A stretch of 64,000 bases of DNA from Bacteroidota bacterium (GTDB lineage Bacteria > Bacteroidota > Bacteroidia > Sphingobacteriales > Sphingobacteriaceae). The notes below the pieces were generated by a model that saw nothing but the letters and a program-made list of their open reading frames with translations, was not told where the DNA came from and made no database searches. Both the position numbers and the translations under genes were made by a program. This document shows, in pieces, positions 1 to 9,055 of the stretch (positions are counted from its first letter, which is position 1; each line of letters starts with the position of its first letter). The stretch is taken from NCBI GenBank assembly GCA_023450085.1, contig JAEXHI010000015.1, positions 1-64,000 on the forward strand, read 5' to 3'.

Positions 1-180
1 CCTGATCATAAAACGGTAAGTATCCAGATACTTCCGCTCAACGGTGAAATCATTGGTGTTTATTGGCATAACAGGATCAATTTAATTATTATGATTCTGT
101 TACCGAATTATCTGACATTTACAATTCCGAGGAACGAGGAATCTACAATGAGATTCCTCGTTCCTCGGAATGACAGGTGA
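1..180 (+). other. possible 3' end of an upstream gene (uncertain)
   Basis: One frame is open from the left edge to a TGA at 178-180, but its last part would run through the palindrome at 124-171, which argues against it being a real C-terminus all the way. Another frame stops at 17-19 (TAA) and could equally be the end of the upstream gene. No family is recognisable in either tail. Confidence 0.25.
124..171. repeat. perfect 21-bp inverted repeat (GTCATT-family intergenic palindrome)
   Basis: Arms 124-144 and 151-171 are exact reverse complements around a 6-base loop. The right arm ends in TTCCTCGGAATGACAGG, a half-element seen again near 55684-55702. It lies just past the stop codon of the reverse-strand mdh gene, so it could act as a transcript 3' hairpin, although no clean U-tract follows. 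Confidence 0.85.
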
Positions 181-186
181 TTCGTG

Positions 187-1125
187 TTAAACTAATTTCA
201 TTTCTGCCAATACACTGTTCATGTTGCGTACGGCATCAGCACTTTTGTTAAATGCTGCTTGTTCCTTCTCGTTTAATTTATAGTCAATGATTTTTTCCCA
301 ACCATTTTTCCCAATAATTACAGGAACGCCTAAGCAAATATCATTTTGACCGTACTCACCTTCCAGCGCTACACAGCAAGTGAATAGTTTCTTTTCATCT
401 CTTACTATCGCTTCTACTAATGCCGCACCAGCCGCACCAGGTGCATACCACGCCGAGGTACCTAATAAGCCAGTTAAAGTAGCACCGCCAACCATCGTGT
501 CAGCCGCTACTTTCTCTAAAGTAGCCTCGTCCAATAAATCGGTTACAGGCAAGCTTTGGTAAGTGGCATATCTTGTTAAAGGAATCATGGTGGTATCGCC
601 GTGTCCGCCTATTACAAATCCTTGTAAATCGTTAGGGTTGCAGTTAAGTGCTTGGCTCAAATAATATTTAAAACGTGAGCTGTCCAAAGTACCGCCCATG
701 CCAATAATTCTATTTTTAGGTAATCCCAATGATTTAAGTGCCAAATAAGTCATTGTATCCATTGGATTACTAATGACGATGATAATAGCGTCCGGAGAAT
801 ATTTTAGGATGTTTTCAGCTACCCCTTTTACAATACCCGCATTAATGCCAATCAGTTCTTCGCGGGTCATTCCAGGTTTACGAGGCAAACCAGAGGTAAT
901 TACCGCTACTGCCGAGCCAGCCGTTTGGCTGTAATCATTGGTTACACCTTTAATTTTGGTGTCAAATCCCAGCAACGTTGCTGTTTGCATCATGTCAATG
1001 GCTTTACCTTCCGCAAAACCTTCTTTAATATCTAATAAAACTAGTTCCTCTGCTAATTCTTTCCGTGCAATGTTATCTGCACAGGTGGCGCCAACGGCAC
1101 CAGCACCTACTACTGTTATTTTCAT
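187..1125 (-). CDS. mdh: malate dehydrogenase
   Basis: NAD-dependent oxidation of malate to oxaloacetate in the citric acid cycle, cytoplasmic. The 312-residue product has the expected length. The N-terminal Rossmann fold carries GAGAVG (residues 7-12). Substrate-binding arginines are visible in the loop PRKPGMTR (R82, R88) and at R151, and the catalytic pair is D148 and H175 (in GGHGDTT). The lactate/malate family has close relatives, but the MTR loop and genome type favour malate dehydrogenase. It is a single gene: downstream lies the palindrome at 124-171, and upstream is a 480-base region without a convincing gene. Confidence 0.95.
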   Translation of the reverse strand: MKITVVGAGAVGATCADNIARKELAEELVLLDIKEGFAEGKAIDMMQTATLLGFDTKIKGVTNDYSQTAGSAVAVITSGLPRKPGMTREELIGINAGIVKGVAENILKYSPDAIIIVISNPMDTMTYLALKSLGLPKNRIIGMGGTLDSSRFKYYLSQALNCNPNDLQGFVIGGHGDTTMIPLTRYATYQSLPVTDLLDEATLEKVAADTMVGGATLTGLLGTSAWYAPGAAGAALVEAIVRDEKKLFTCCVALEGEYGQNDICLGVPVIIGKNGWEKIIDYKLNEKEQAAFNKSADAVRNMNSVLAEMKLV

Positions 1126-1605
1126 GCTATATAATTTGGTTTTAATACTAGCGAAGCAATCTGAAATAAATGTGACCGCTTCATTTTGAGTAATTTATGG
1201 GTGTAACACTTAAAGAATTTTTACGAAACTAAGGTATAGATTTGTATCAGCTAAACAAATATTTTTTCCATTTGAGTGCATTATGTTACGCAATTGCTAC
1301 AAAATCAGCATTTAGCGATGGTCATTACTTACTTCTTGTTTACCTTAATTTTTAGAAAATCAAATATGGTGCTCATGGCAAATGAAGCCCCGCCATCCGC
1401 TTTACTTCGCCCTGCGTAAACTTGGGCTACGTGTTCGCTCCTGTCGGGTTTATTTTAGTAGGAAACCTAGTAGGTTTTCAAAACGTTTGGAGATTCGATT
1501 TGCCAAATAATCAGAATCTTAGCTCTTTTTTATGGTGGATATTAGAACTATTTAACGATAATTTTGTTTAAATTTAAACTAATCTTCACATTAAATTTTT
1601 GGGTT
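1126..1605. repeat. intergenic region with a GCCC...GTTCGCT repeat element
   Basis: No convincing gene is seen in these 480 bases. Around 1383-1452 is a copy of an intergenic element starting AGCCCCGCC and ending GTTCGCTCCTGTCGGG. Related copies lie at 29179-29248 and, inverted, at 40127-40200. A TAGATTTG box at 1234-1241 looks like a Bacteroidota -7 element, but it is about 365 bases from the next forward gene. Confidence 0.5.
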
Positions 1606-1881
1606 ATGAATATTAAAGAACTATTGCTAAATGGTAAGGCTTTTTTAGCCCTTTTAAATGATTTTGCAATCGAAGCAAAAAACGTCATTATCCAAGATGA
1701 GGCTTTGCTTTTCTCTGGAGCTAACCAAAACAGCCCCGTACTAAAAGAAACGGTTTGCATTGAAGGCAAAAATGATGATGGTATTTTCAATTTCTTTGGC
1801 ACTTTGCATTTTAACTTGTTGGATAAATTAGCTGTTTTTGAAATGCAGGGATTTGAAAAAGTGGCTCCTAAAGTTTCTTGA
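1606..1881 (+). CDS. small protein of unknown function
   Basis: A 91-residue product from the ATG at 1606. The frame extends upstream to a TTG at 1564, but that stretch is AT-rich and has no better start signal. No signal peptide or membrane segment is apparent. The sequence starts MNIKELLLNGKAF and has mixed alpha/beta character. I do not recognise a family. It is followed after 133 bases by the outer-membrane barrel gene on the same strand, with a possible promoter box between them, so it is probably its own unit. Confidence 0.55.
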   Translation: MNIKELLLNGKAFLALLNDFAIEAKNVIIQDEALLFSGANQNSPVLKETVCIEGKNDDGIFNFFGTLHFNLLDKLAVFEMQGFEKVAPKVS

Positions 1882-1909
1882 ATTTAAAAAATAAATATAC
1901 TTGGCATTG

Positions 1910-1917
1910 TATATTTG
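1910..1917 (+). promoter_or_regulatory. candidate -7 box TATATTTG
   Basis: It matches the Bacteroidota consensus TAnnTTTG and lies 98 bases before the barrel gene at 2015. No well-placed TTTG -33 element was found, so this is only a candidate. Confidence 0.3.
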
Positions 1918-2014
1918 TCGTACCAGATTTTTAATGCAATCATCAAAAGGAAGAGAGAAAACTGGAAGGATTTTTGCTGCAAAGACTGTACTTTAAACGA
2001 TTTAAATAGAATTT

Positions 2015-2599
2015 ATGAAAAAAATTACACTAGCGGCCCTTTTTGTTTGCTGCTCTTTTTTTGCGTTTGGCCAAATACTCCCTTCATTTCAGATGGGTTT
2101 GAAAGGCGGTTTAAACTTATCTAAGTTTAGCACAGAAAATACTTTTGGTAGCGATAACAGGGCAGGTTACTATGCTGGAATTTGGACACGTATTGGTGCT
2201 GCTGGTATACATTTACAGCCTGAGTTATATATATCTGGTAAAAATACTACGCTAAAAAATAGCGGATTGGAAAGTAAAGTGAAATTTACCAGCTTAGATG
2301 TTCCTGTGTTGGTAGGAACTAAAATTGGTGCAGCAGGTGTTGGAATCAGATTAAATACTGGACCTGTAGCTTCTTTTATTTTAAGTGACGACCAAAGTTT
2401 TAACCAAGCAGCATCAAACATATTTAGTGGTGATTTTAAAGGTCAGGCTTTCGCATGGCAGTTTGGTGCAGGTTTAGATTTAGGTAAACTGAATTTTGAT
2501 TTGAGATATGAATTAGGTTTATCTAAGTTGAACTCGGCTGGTTACCCTGATACCAAATTAAACTTGTTCACCTTTGGTTTAGGTCTTAGATTATTTTAA
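2015..2599 (+). CDS. outer-membrane beta-barrel protein (PorT-like family)
   Basis: A 194-residue precursor with a clear signal peptide (residues 1-19, ending AFGQ) followed by GLKGGLNLSKF, the opening strand typical of the PorT/OmpX-like 8-strand barrels of Bacteroidota. Alternating hydrophobic strands run to the end, and the final residue is Phe (GLRLF), as the barrel assembly machinery prefers. The substrate or partner cannot be inferred. It is similar in design to the barrels at 31764, 33137, 33821 and 34508. Transcription likely ends at the hairpin at 2622-2667. Confidence 0.85.
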   Translation: MKKITLAALFVCCSFFAFGQILPSFQMGLKGGLNLSKFSTENTFGSDNRAGYYAGIWTRIGAAGIHLQPELYISGKNTTLKNSGLESKVKFTSLDVPVLVGTKIGAAGVGIRLNTGPVASFILSDDQSFNQAASNIFSGDFKGQAFAWQFGAGLDLGKLNFDLRYELGLSKLNSAGYPDTKLNLFTFGLGLRLF

Positions 2600-2621
2600 T
2601 TCAAACAAGGAATAATATATT

Positions 2622-2667
2622 CAAAAAAAGCCCCGTATCCTGCACTTGCGGGACGGGGCTTTTTTTA
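2622..2667. terminator. bidirectional rho-independent terminator
   Basis: A-tract, GCCCCGT, loop containing TGCACTTGCGGG, ACGGGGC, T-tract. It sits between convergent genes (the barrel gene and the YihY gene) and can serve both. It belongs to a family of terminators with a CCGCACTTGCGGG-like loop that also occurs at 22780, 35175, 39727 and 46409. Confidence 0.85.
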
Positions 2668-3588
2668 TTAGCTTTTTTCAATCAGCTCATAGGTGTGTGC
2701 ACCCTTAAGCGGCCGTATAACTTTGTGCTGTTTTTCACTAATTACTTTAATGAAGCAGGCACCGAAATAGAAAATCAAAGACGAGTAGAAAACAAATAGC
2801 ATCACTAACACAATTGAGCCCGATGCGCCATAAATATTTTCGATATTGCTAAGGGGCAACATAATTCTTAGCACATATTTCCCAAGGTTAAAAAGTATAC
2901 CTGTTAAAAGTCCACCTTGTAAAGCTATTTTCCAACTAGGCCTAGCGTTGGTTAAAAATCTGAATAAAATGGTGAACCAAACGGTTACGATAAGTGTGAA
3001 AATGGTTTGGTTGAGTACCCACAGTAACCATTTGCCAAAATTAGCGGAAGAGCCATTGAGGTAGGTAGTTACTAGGGCTTGTATACTATCGGTTACCAAG
3101 CCAATAAAGAACAAAATGCCAGCCAATAGAATAATCATCATGGAACGGCCTCGGATTTTCAATGTAAATAGAAAACCCATTTTGGCATCTTGGCCAATAG
3201 TCCATATTTGTTCCACTGAGTTCTTAATGACGTTGAATAGGGTAGTGGCTACAAAAATGAAAAAGACAAAAGTCAGGATGGTAGCCCACCAATTATGGTC
3301 AACACCTCGAATGTTTCTTAACGTTTCTCTAATTTGCTCGGTACTGCTTGGAATTAAAATTTCTGAAATACGCTCAAACAAACGAGTGGCCAGTATTTTT
3401 CTGTCCACAAAAAAACCAAATAGCCTAATGAGGATCAGTAAAATGGGAGGGATAGCGAAATTAGCAAAAAAGGCGGTGGCGCCAGCTAAACGTAAAGGGT
3501 CGTTTTTTTGGTATAGTGCAAATGCTTTTTGTAAGTGATAGGCAAAAAGTAAAAGCTTTGATTTCTTAATAGTTGCTGTTTTTCCCAT
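2668..3588 (-). CDS. YihY/virulence factor BrkB family inner-membrane protein
   Basis: A 306-residue polytopic protein with about six hydrophobic segments. The N-terminal region has LRLAGATAFFANFAIPP, the family pattern just before the first membrane helix, and the region around residue 220 has ALQGGLLTGILFNLGK, also typical. Proteins of this family were once called ribonuclease BN, which is now considered wrong. Their role is uncertain, with transport or envelope functions suggested. The start is the ATG at 3588. It is a single gene ending at the shared terminator. Confidence 0.85.
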   Translation of the reverse strand: MGKTATIKKSKLLLFAYHLQKAFALYQKNDPLRLAGATAFFANFAIPPILLILIRLFGFFVDRKILATRLFERISEILIPSSTEQIRETLRNIRGVDHNWWATILTFVFFIFVATTLFNVIKNSVEQIWTIGQDAKMGFLFTLKIRGRSMMIILLAGILFFIGLVTDSIQALVTTYLNGSSANFGKWLLWVLNQTIFTLIVTVWFTILFRFLTNARPSWKIALQGGLLTGILFNLGKYVLRIMLPLSNIENIYGASGSIVLVMLFVFYSSLIFYFGACFIKVISEKQHKVIRPLKGAHTYELIEKS

Positions 3589-3737
3589 TAGTGAATTTCA
3601 AAAATAACAAAATATGCCTAATGGATGTTTGTTATTCTTCCTTTTAACAACAAAATGTACTGCAATAAGGATTTATCGCTGTTAGGAAAACATTATTAGT
3701 TGATTTTGGTTATCCTAATTCATCAATCGAGATAAAT

Positions 3738-3854
3738 ATGAATAACTTTTTCAGAACAATATTTGCTGGCTGGGGTGCCTGGAAACTAGGTGGAGGTTGT
3801 TTATCAACCGTTGTTATTTTTGTAGTGTTGTATTATTTGTTGGGTCACTGCTAG
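3738..3854 (+). CDS. 38-residue single-pass membrane peptide
   Basis: ATG at 3738 and TAG at 3852-3854. The product begins MNNFFRTIFAGWGAWK, continues with a Gly-rich LGGGC motif, and then has a hydrophobic helix of about 16 residues ending LLGHC. The compact design (amphipathic start, AGWGAxKLGGGC, one helix) looks like a conserved Bacteroidota small membrane protein that I recall only vaguely. The function is unknown. It lies alone in a 350-base gap, on the same strand as the beta-helix gene 86 bases later. The rest of the gap, 3589-3737, shows nothing notable. Confidence 0.6.
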   Translation: MNNFFRTIFAGWGAWKLGGGCLSTVVIFVVLYYLLGHC

Positions 3855-3940
3855 TATCGGAAGATGATTGGAATTATTTGTATATCAGCTAAGTTAATGA
3901 TAACTTAGTTGATAACATTTAACTATATTCTATCTTCCTA

Positions 3941-6292
3941 ATGAAAAAACAACTATTGTTGGCAATATTTGTATTGCCTTTCTTGTGCTACGCACAAAAG
4001 AATTTCTATGTAGCCCCTTCGGGTAACAACAACAACTCTGGTACTTTATTGAAGCCTCTAAAAACTTTGGAGGGAGCCTTAAAAAAAGCAAATGTCCTTA
4101 AAGGCAAAGATGTAAATATCTATTTTAGAAGCGGTATCTACGTAATGGATAAAACGGTTAAAATTTCATCTGCTAATTTTACCGCCAATGCGTTAACTAT
4201 ACAGCCCTATCAAAATGAAAAAGTAGTTTTTAGTGGAGCTAAATCATTAAAAATTAAGTGGGAGCCTTTTAAAAACGGTATTTATAAGGCGAATATTGAA
4301 TTTTCAGAAAAGCCTGATCGCTTGTTTTTAAATGGAAAAGCATTGCCAATGGCTCGTTATCCAAACTTTGATGTAAATGCCCGCATATTTAATGGTACCG
4401 CATCAAATGCTTTGGATGCAGTGATGGTAGCTCGCTGGAACAATCCAAGCGGAGCCTACGTTCATGCCCTACACAGTGGCGAATGGGGCGGTTTTCATTA
4501 TTTGGTAACAGGTAAGCAAAGCAACCAACTTTTGCTTGAGGGAGGTTGGCAAAATAACAGACCTTCACCAATGAACAATAAATATCGTTTCATAGAAAAT
4601 ATATTTGAGGAGCTTGATGTACCAAATGAATGGTTTTATGATGAGGACAAAAAAGTCCTTTATTTTTATCCCCCTAAAGGAGTAAATCCTAACACTGCAA
4701 GCTTTAACACTAGCCAAATAACGGATATTCTGCATGTCGTTGGTAACAGACGTCAACCCGTAAAAAATATTCATATCAATCAGATAGATTTTACACAAAC
4801 GGCTAGAAGTTTTATGCTTACCAAGGAGCCTTTACTGAGGAGCGATTGGACAATTTACCGTGGTGGTGCAATTTTATTAGACTACACAGAAAACATTAAG
4901 ATTACCAATTGCGGTTTTTATGAATTGGGGGGGAATGCTATTTTTATGAGTAACTATAACAAGCATAACCTTGTTAAAGACAATTTGATTTATAATATAG
5001 GCGCCAATGCTATTTCTTTTGTCGGCAATCCTGAAGCAGTAAGATCTCCCTCTTTTAGATATGAAAAATATGTGCCTATCGAGCAAATGGATATGGGTAA
5101 GGGCCCAAAGACTGATGATTATCCTCAATATTGTACAGCGAGTGGTAATTTGATCCATCACATTGGTTTGATTGAGAAGCAAGTGGCAGGCACACAAATT
5201 TCTATGGCGGCAAATATCACTGTAAGTCACAATACCATTTACAAAGTGCCTCGAGCGGGAATAAATATTAGCGAAGGTACTTGGGGTGGGCACATTATAG
5301 AATTTAATGATGTATTTGATACGGTACTAGAAACGGGTGACCATGGCGCTTTTAATTCTTGGGGACGCGATAGGTACTGGTTGCCAAATAAAGTTAGTGT
5401 AGAAAATATTTTGGCTAAACATCCAGGTATCGAAAATTTGGATGTGGTTGACCCCATAATCTTGCGGAATAACCGTTTTCAATGTGATCATGGCTGGGAT
5501 ATCGATTTGGATGACGGTAGTAGCAATTACCTGATATATAATAATGTTTGCCTAAGTGGGGGATTAAAGTTAAGAGAAGGATACCATCGTAAAGTGTATA
5601 ATAACATTATTATTAACAATACTTTTCATCCTCATGTTTGGTTCAAAAATAGTGATGACGTTTTTGCCCACAACATCGTAACCCAGCCTTACGCTCCTAT
5701 AGGTATGAACGACTGGGGTAAACAGATTGACTCTAATTTTTTCCTTTCTGAATATGCTTTAAAAGTCACTCAAAAACTAGGTGTTGATCAAAATAGTACA
5801 AGCGGCGATGCACTTTTTATAAATGCTGCTAATGGCAATTATAGTTTAAAGCCACAATCTCCAGCAACTGAAATGGGATTTAAAAGTTTTGAAATGAAGT
5901 TTGGAGTAATCGCTCCACATTTGAAGAAATTGGCAGAGAAGCCTAATATCAGAACTGTGAACGGTTTGTTGGCAGCAAATGGAGCCTCAAAAGAATCTCC
6001 AAGGTACAATTGGATGGGGGCAGCCTTTAAAAATATAGAAAGCTTGGGAGAGCAATCGTCGTTGGGCCTTTATGATATGAATGGTACGTTATTAACTGAT
6101 TTACCAGTAGCTTCAATAGCCGCAAAAAACGGATTTCAAAAAGGAGATGTGCTGATTGCTATAGGAAATGAAAAAATAAATTCGATTGAAGATTTGGTAA
6201 AGCTTGTGCAAAAGTATAAACAATCAAACAACTTGGCATTAACGCTAATTAGAGATCAGCGTAAAATGCAACTGAATATCACACAGAAATAA
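3941..6292 (+). CDS. secreted right-handed beta-helix protein with C-terminal PDZ domain
   Basis: A 783-residue precursor. The signal peptide is residues 1-18 (ending CYAQ). YVAPSGNNNNSGT then opens a parallel beta-helix of the pectate-lyase-like kind, which fills about residues 20-600 and contains repeated asparagine-rich turns. The last 75 residues form a PDZ-like domain (GLYDMNG..., FQKGDVLIAIGNEKI). Such beta-helices usually bind or cleave polysaccharides. A glycan-directed enzyme is likely, but no catalytic set could be assigned and no SusC/SusD genes lie nearby. It is a single gene closed by the hairpin at 6299-6330. Confidence 0.8.
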   Translation: MKKQLLLAIFVLPFLCYAQKNFYVAPSGNNNNSGTLLKPLKTLEGALKKANVLKGKDVNIYFRSGIYVMDKTVKISSANFTANALTIQPYQNEKVVFSGAKSLKIKWEPFKNGIYKANIEFSEKPDRLFLNGKALPMARYPNFDVNARIFNGTASNALDAVMVARWNNPSGAYVHALHSGEWGGFHYLVTGKQSNQLLLEGGWQNNRPSPMNNKYRFIENIFEELDVPNEWFYDEDKKVLYFYPPKGVNPNTASFNTSQITDILHVVGNRRQPVKNIHINQIDFTQTARSFMLTKEPLLRSDWTIYRGGAILLDYTENIKITNCGFYELGGNAIFMSNYNKHNLVKDNLIYNIGANAISFVGNPEAVRSPSFRYEKYVPIEQMDMGKGPKTDDYPQYCTASGNLIHHIGLIEKQVAGTQISMAANITVSHNTIYKVPRAGINISEGTWGGHIIEFNDVFDTVLETGDHGAFNSWGRDRYWLPNKVSVENILAKHPGIENLDVVDPIILRNNRFQCDHGWDIDLDDGSSNYLIYNNVCLSGGLKLREGYHRKVYNNIIINNTFHPHVWFKNSDDVFAHNIVTQPYAPIGMNDWGKQIDSNFFLSEYALKVTQKLGVDQNSTSGDALFINAANGNYSLKPQSPATEMGFKSFEMKFGVIAPHLKKLAEKPNIRTVNGLLAANGASKESPRYNWMGAAFKNIESLGEQSSLGLYDMNGTLLTDLPVASIAAKNGFQKGDVLIAIGNEKINSIEDLVKLVQKYKQSNNLALTLIRDQRKMQLNITQK

Positions 6293-6298
6293 TAAAAC

Positions 6299-6330
6299 AT
6301 AAAGGGGATAAAAACTTATCCCCTTTATAT
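6299..6330 (+). terminator. rho-independent terminator
   Basis: AAAGGGGATAA (6301-6311) pairs with TTATCCCCTTT (6316-6326) over a 4-base loop. It follows the beta-helix/PDZ gene and faces the convergent hppD, so it may work for both. Confidence 0.75.
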
Positions 6331-6348
6331 TAAAACATTTTCAATCAA

Positions 6349-7479
6349 CTATAAATTACCTCTCAAGGCCTGTTCTCTTTCAATGCTTTCAAACAATGCT
6401 TTAAAGTTGCCAGCACCAAAGCTCTGTGCACCTTTACGCTCAATAATTTCGAAAAATAAAGTAGGGCGGTCTTCTACAGGTTTGGTGAAAATCTGTAATA
6501 AATAACCTTCCTCGTCACGGTCTACTAAAATGCCAAGTTCCTTTAACGGTGCAATTTCTTCATCAATTTCTCCAACACGTTCGCCCATCATATCGTAATA
6601 TGCTTGCGGAGGAGCACTCAAAAATTCAACGCCACGAGCTTTAAGTGTTTTAACTGTTTTTACAATGTCTTTGGTTGCTACTGCAATATGTTGTACGCCT
6701 TCGCCTTCGTAAAATTCTAAATACTCTTCAATTTGTGATTTCTTTTTACCTTCTGCAGGTTCGTTGATTGGGAATTTAGAGTAACCGTTACCATTACTCA
6801 TTACCTTGCTCATCAAGGCCGAGTATTCGGTGTTGATTTGTTTATCGTCAAAGGTTAAAATGTTTACGAAACCCATCACTTCTTCGTACCATTTTACGGT
6901 TTCGTTCATGCGGTTCCAACCTACGTTACCCACACAATGGTCAATATAAAGTAAGCCAGCATCTTCAGGATTGTACTCACTTTCCCATTTACGGTAACCT
7001 GGCATAAAAACACCATTGTAGTTTTTACGCTCAATAAACATGTGAATGGTTTCGCCATAAGTGTAAATGCCCGATATGCGTATTTCGCCATGTTCGTCGG
7101 TCAGTGTTTGGGGCTCTAAATAAGGTTTACCACCACGTTTGGTCGTTTCTTCAAAAGCACTGTAGGCATCATCTACCCAAAGCGCTAAAATTTTCACGCC
7201 ATCGCCATGTTTTTTTACATGTTCGGAAATAGGGCTATCTGATTTTAAAGCAGTGGTTAAAATCAAACGGATTTTTCCCTGTTGTAATACGTATGATGCT
7301 CTATCTTTCACCCCTGTTTCTGGTCCGGCGTAAGCTAATGACTGAAAACCAAAGGCCGTTTTATAATAATGTGCGGCCTGTTTGGCGTTACCTACATAAA
7401 ATTCAATATAATCCGTTCCGTTGATAGGAAGGAAATCTTGTGCTTTCGCTATTTTCTCTGCAAATGTTTGTGTGCTCAT
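6349..7479 (-). CDS. hppD: 4-hydroxyphenylpyruvate dioxygenase
   Basis: Converts 4-hydroxyphenylpyruvate and O2 to homogentisate and CO2, the second step of tyrosine degradation. The 376-residue product has two glyoxalase-fold halves. The iron ligands of the family are visible: H181 (IDHCVGN), H264 (GVQHIAVAT) and E344 (LFFEIIER). The C-terminal helix GAGNFKALFESIEREQ is the conserved lid. It lies 133 bases downstream of hmgA on the same strand, giving consecutive pathway steps and a probable operon. Confidence 0.95.
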   Translation of the reverse strand: MSTQTFAEKIAKAQDFLPINGTDYIEFYVGNAKQAAHYYKTAFGFQSLAYAGPETGVKDRASYVLQQGKIRLILTTALKSDSPISEHVKKHGDGVKILALWVDDAYSAFEETTKRGGKPYLEPQTLTDEHGEIRISGIYTYGETIHMFIERKNYNGVFMPGYRKWESEYNPEDAGLLYIDHCVGNVGWNRMNETVKWYEEVMGFVNILTFDDKQINTEYSALMSKVMSNGNGYSKFPINEPAEGKKKSQIEEYLEFYEGEGVQHIAVATKDIVKTVKTLKARGVEFLSAPPQAYYDMMGERVGEIDEEIAPLKELGILVDRDEEGYLLQIFTKPVEDRPTLFFEIIERKGAQSFGAGNFKALFESIEREQALRGNL

Positions 7480-7489
7480 TTTTGTTTTT

Positions 7490-7612
7490 TTATTAGTCCG
7501 AAAGTCCGCAAGTCAGAAAAGTTGGGAGTCGGATGTTATAATCAATTATTTAATTAGTTTGGGTCGGTTCGGTCATCACATTCGGACTTTTCCGACTAAT
7601 AACTTACCGACT
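7490..7612. repeat. degenerate AGTCCGA/TCGGACT repeats between hmgA and hppD
   Basis: The spacer has several AGTCCG or GTCGGA units. The left part (about 7494-7532) is in one orientation and the right part (about 7580-7612) is roughly its inverse, so the RNA between the two genes could fold on itself. No open frame here is credible. Confidence 0.5.
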
Positions 7613-8779
7613 TTACTCCACGTTTATCTGCCAGCTTTTATGATAACTTTCGTCTTCAATGGCTATGGCATCTTCCGTTAACATCAAAGGCCTAAAAGGA
7701 TCTATCATTACGGCAAGTTCTTCTGTTTTTTCTTTTCCAATTGATTTTTCAACGGTGCCAGGATGTGGTCCGTGAGGGATACCTCCTGGGTGTAAGGTGA
7801 TTTGACCCTTCACCACGCTTTTACGGCTCATGAAATCGCCATCTACATAATATAAAACCTCATCACTATCTACATTGCTATGGTTATAAGGAGCAGGAAT
7901 AGCTAATGGGTGATAATCGTATTTGCGTGGAACGAAGGAACAAATTACAAAGTTATGCCCTTCAAAAGTTTGATGTACTGGAGGAGGTTGGTGTAAACGT
8001 CCAGTAATGGGTTCAAAGTTGTGGATTGAAAATGCCCAAGGATAATGGAAACCGTCCCAACCTACAAAATCAAATGGATGGGTACCATAAGTGTAGGGGT
8101 ACATGATTCCTTGTTTTTTGATCAGTACCTTAAAATCGCCAAATTCGTCAAAAGTTTGTAGGTTCTGCGGTCTTTTGATGTCTCTTTCGCAAAATGGCGA
8201 GTGTTCTTCTAATTGACCAAAAGCATTGCGGTACCTTTTTGGTGTACGAATGGGACTGAAACTTTCTACAATAAACAGTCGATTATTCTCGTCGTTAAAT
8301 TCCATTTGGTAAATGGTACCTCTTGGAATAACAAGATAATCTCCATATTCAAAAGCGATTTCTCCAAAACCTGTTTTTAATTTTCCTGCACCTTCATGGA
8401 TAAAGATCACTTCATCAGCCTGACTGTTTTTATAAAAATAATCAGTCATTGATTTTTTAGGGGCCGCTAATGAAATATGTAAATCGCTATTGACTAAAAC
8501 AGGTTTACGGCTTTTTAAATAGTCATCTTCAGGTTTCACATTAAAACCAATTAAGCTGGTGTGGCGTAAATGCTTTTCCCTGGCAATTTTAGGCTCAACA
8601 TTGTAAGGTTCCCCGATAGATTTTACAATGGTAGGGGGGTGGCAATGATACACCAATGAATACAGGCTCGAAAAACCTTCCGTTGAAACCAGTTCTTCGG
8701 CATATAAATCGCCATTTGGCTTGCGGAAAACAGTATGTCTTTTAGGAGGAACACTCCCTAAGGTGTGATAAATAGGCAT
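7613..8779 (-). CDS. hmgA: homogentisate 1,2-dioxygenase
   Basis: Opens the aromatic ring of homogentisate to maleylacetoacetate using Fe(II). The 388-residue cupin protein is shorter than the roughly 430-440 residues of many bacterial and animal forms, which seems usual for this phylum. Recognisable segments are HPFDFVGWDGFHYPW (234-248), HQPPPVHQTFEG (263-274) and IPHGPHPG (334-341). By comparison with the human enzyme, iron ligands should be H300, D306 or E307, and H336. An acidic residue one position off the usual Glu is slightly unusual. It is first in order with hppD. Confidence 0.92.
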   Translation of the reverse strand: MPIYHTLGSVPPKRHTVFRKPNGDLYAEELVSTEGFSSLYSLVYHCHPPTIVKSIGEPYNVEPKIAREKHLRHTSLIGFNVKPEDDYLKSRKPVLVNSDLHISLAAPKKSMTDYFYKNSQADEVIFIHEGAGKLKTGFGEIAFEYGDYLVIPRGTIYQMEFNDENNRLFIVESFSPIRTPKRYRNAFGQLEEHSPFCERDIKRPQNLQTFDEFGDFKVLIKKQGIMYPYTYGTHPFDFVGWDGFHYPWAFSIHNFEPITGRLHQPPPVHQTFEGHNFVICSFVPRKYDYHPLAIPAPYNHSNVDSDEVLYYVDGDFMSRKSVVKGQITLHPGGIPHGPHPGTVEKSIGKEKTEELAVMIDPFRPLMLTEDAIAIEDESYHKSWQINVE

Positions 8780-9055
8780 ATTATAGGGTTAATTTGGTTA
8801 GAATTAAAATATAACGAATAAAAACTAAAAACGTTTAGAAAGCGTATGCTTAAAGATGTTTAAGGTATTCCCCGAAAGGATTTTACAAAGAGTATTGCGC
8901 AAAAATAAGTTTAGATAGTATTGCGTGTAGATACAACGAAATCCTATCTTTAATCATAAAACTATTTAAATGCTGTAAAGTCATCTGTTTTTAACGAAGG
9001 CAAGATAGCAGTTTTAATTGAAAATTTAAATTATGGCAATGTTAACTTTACTAAA

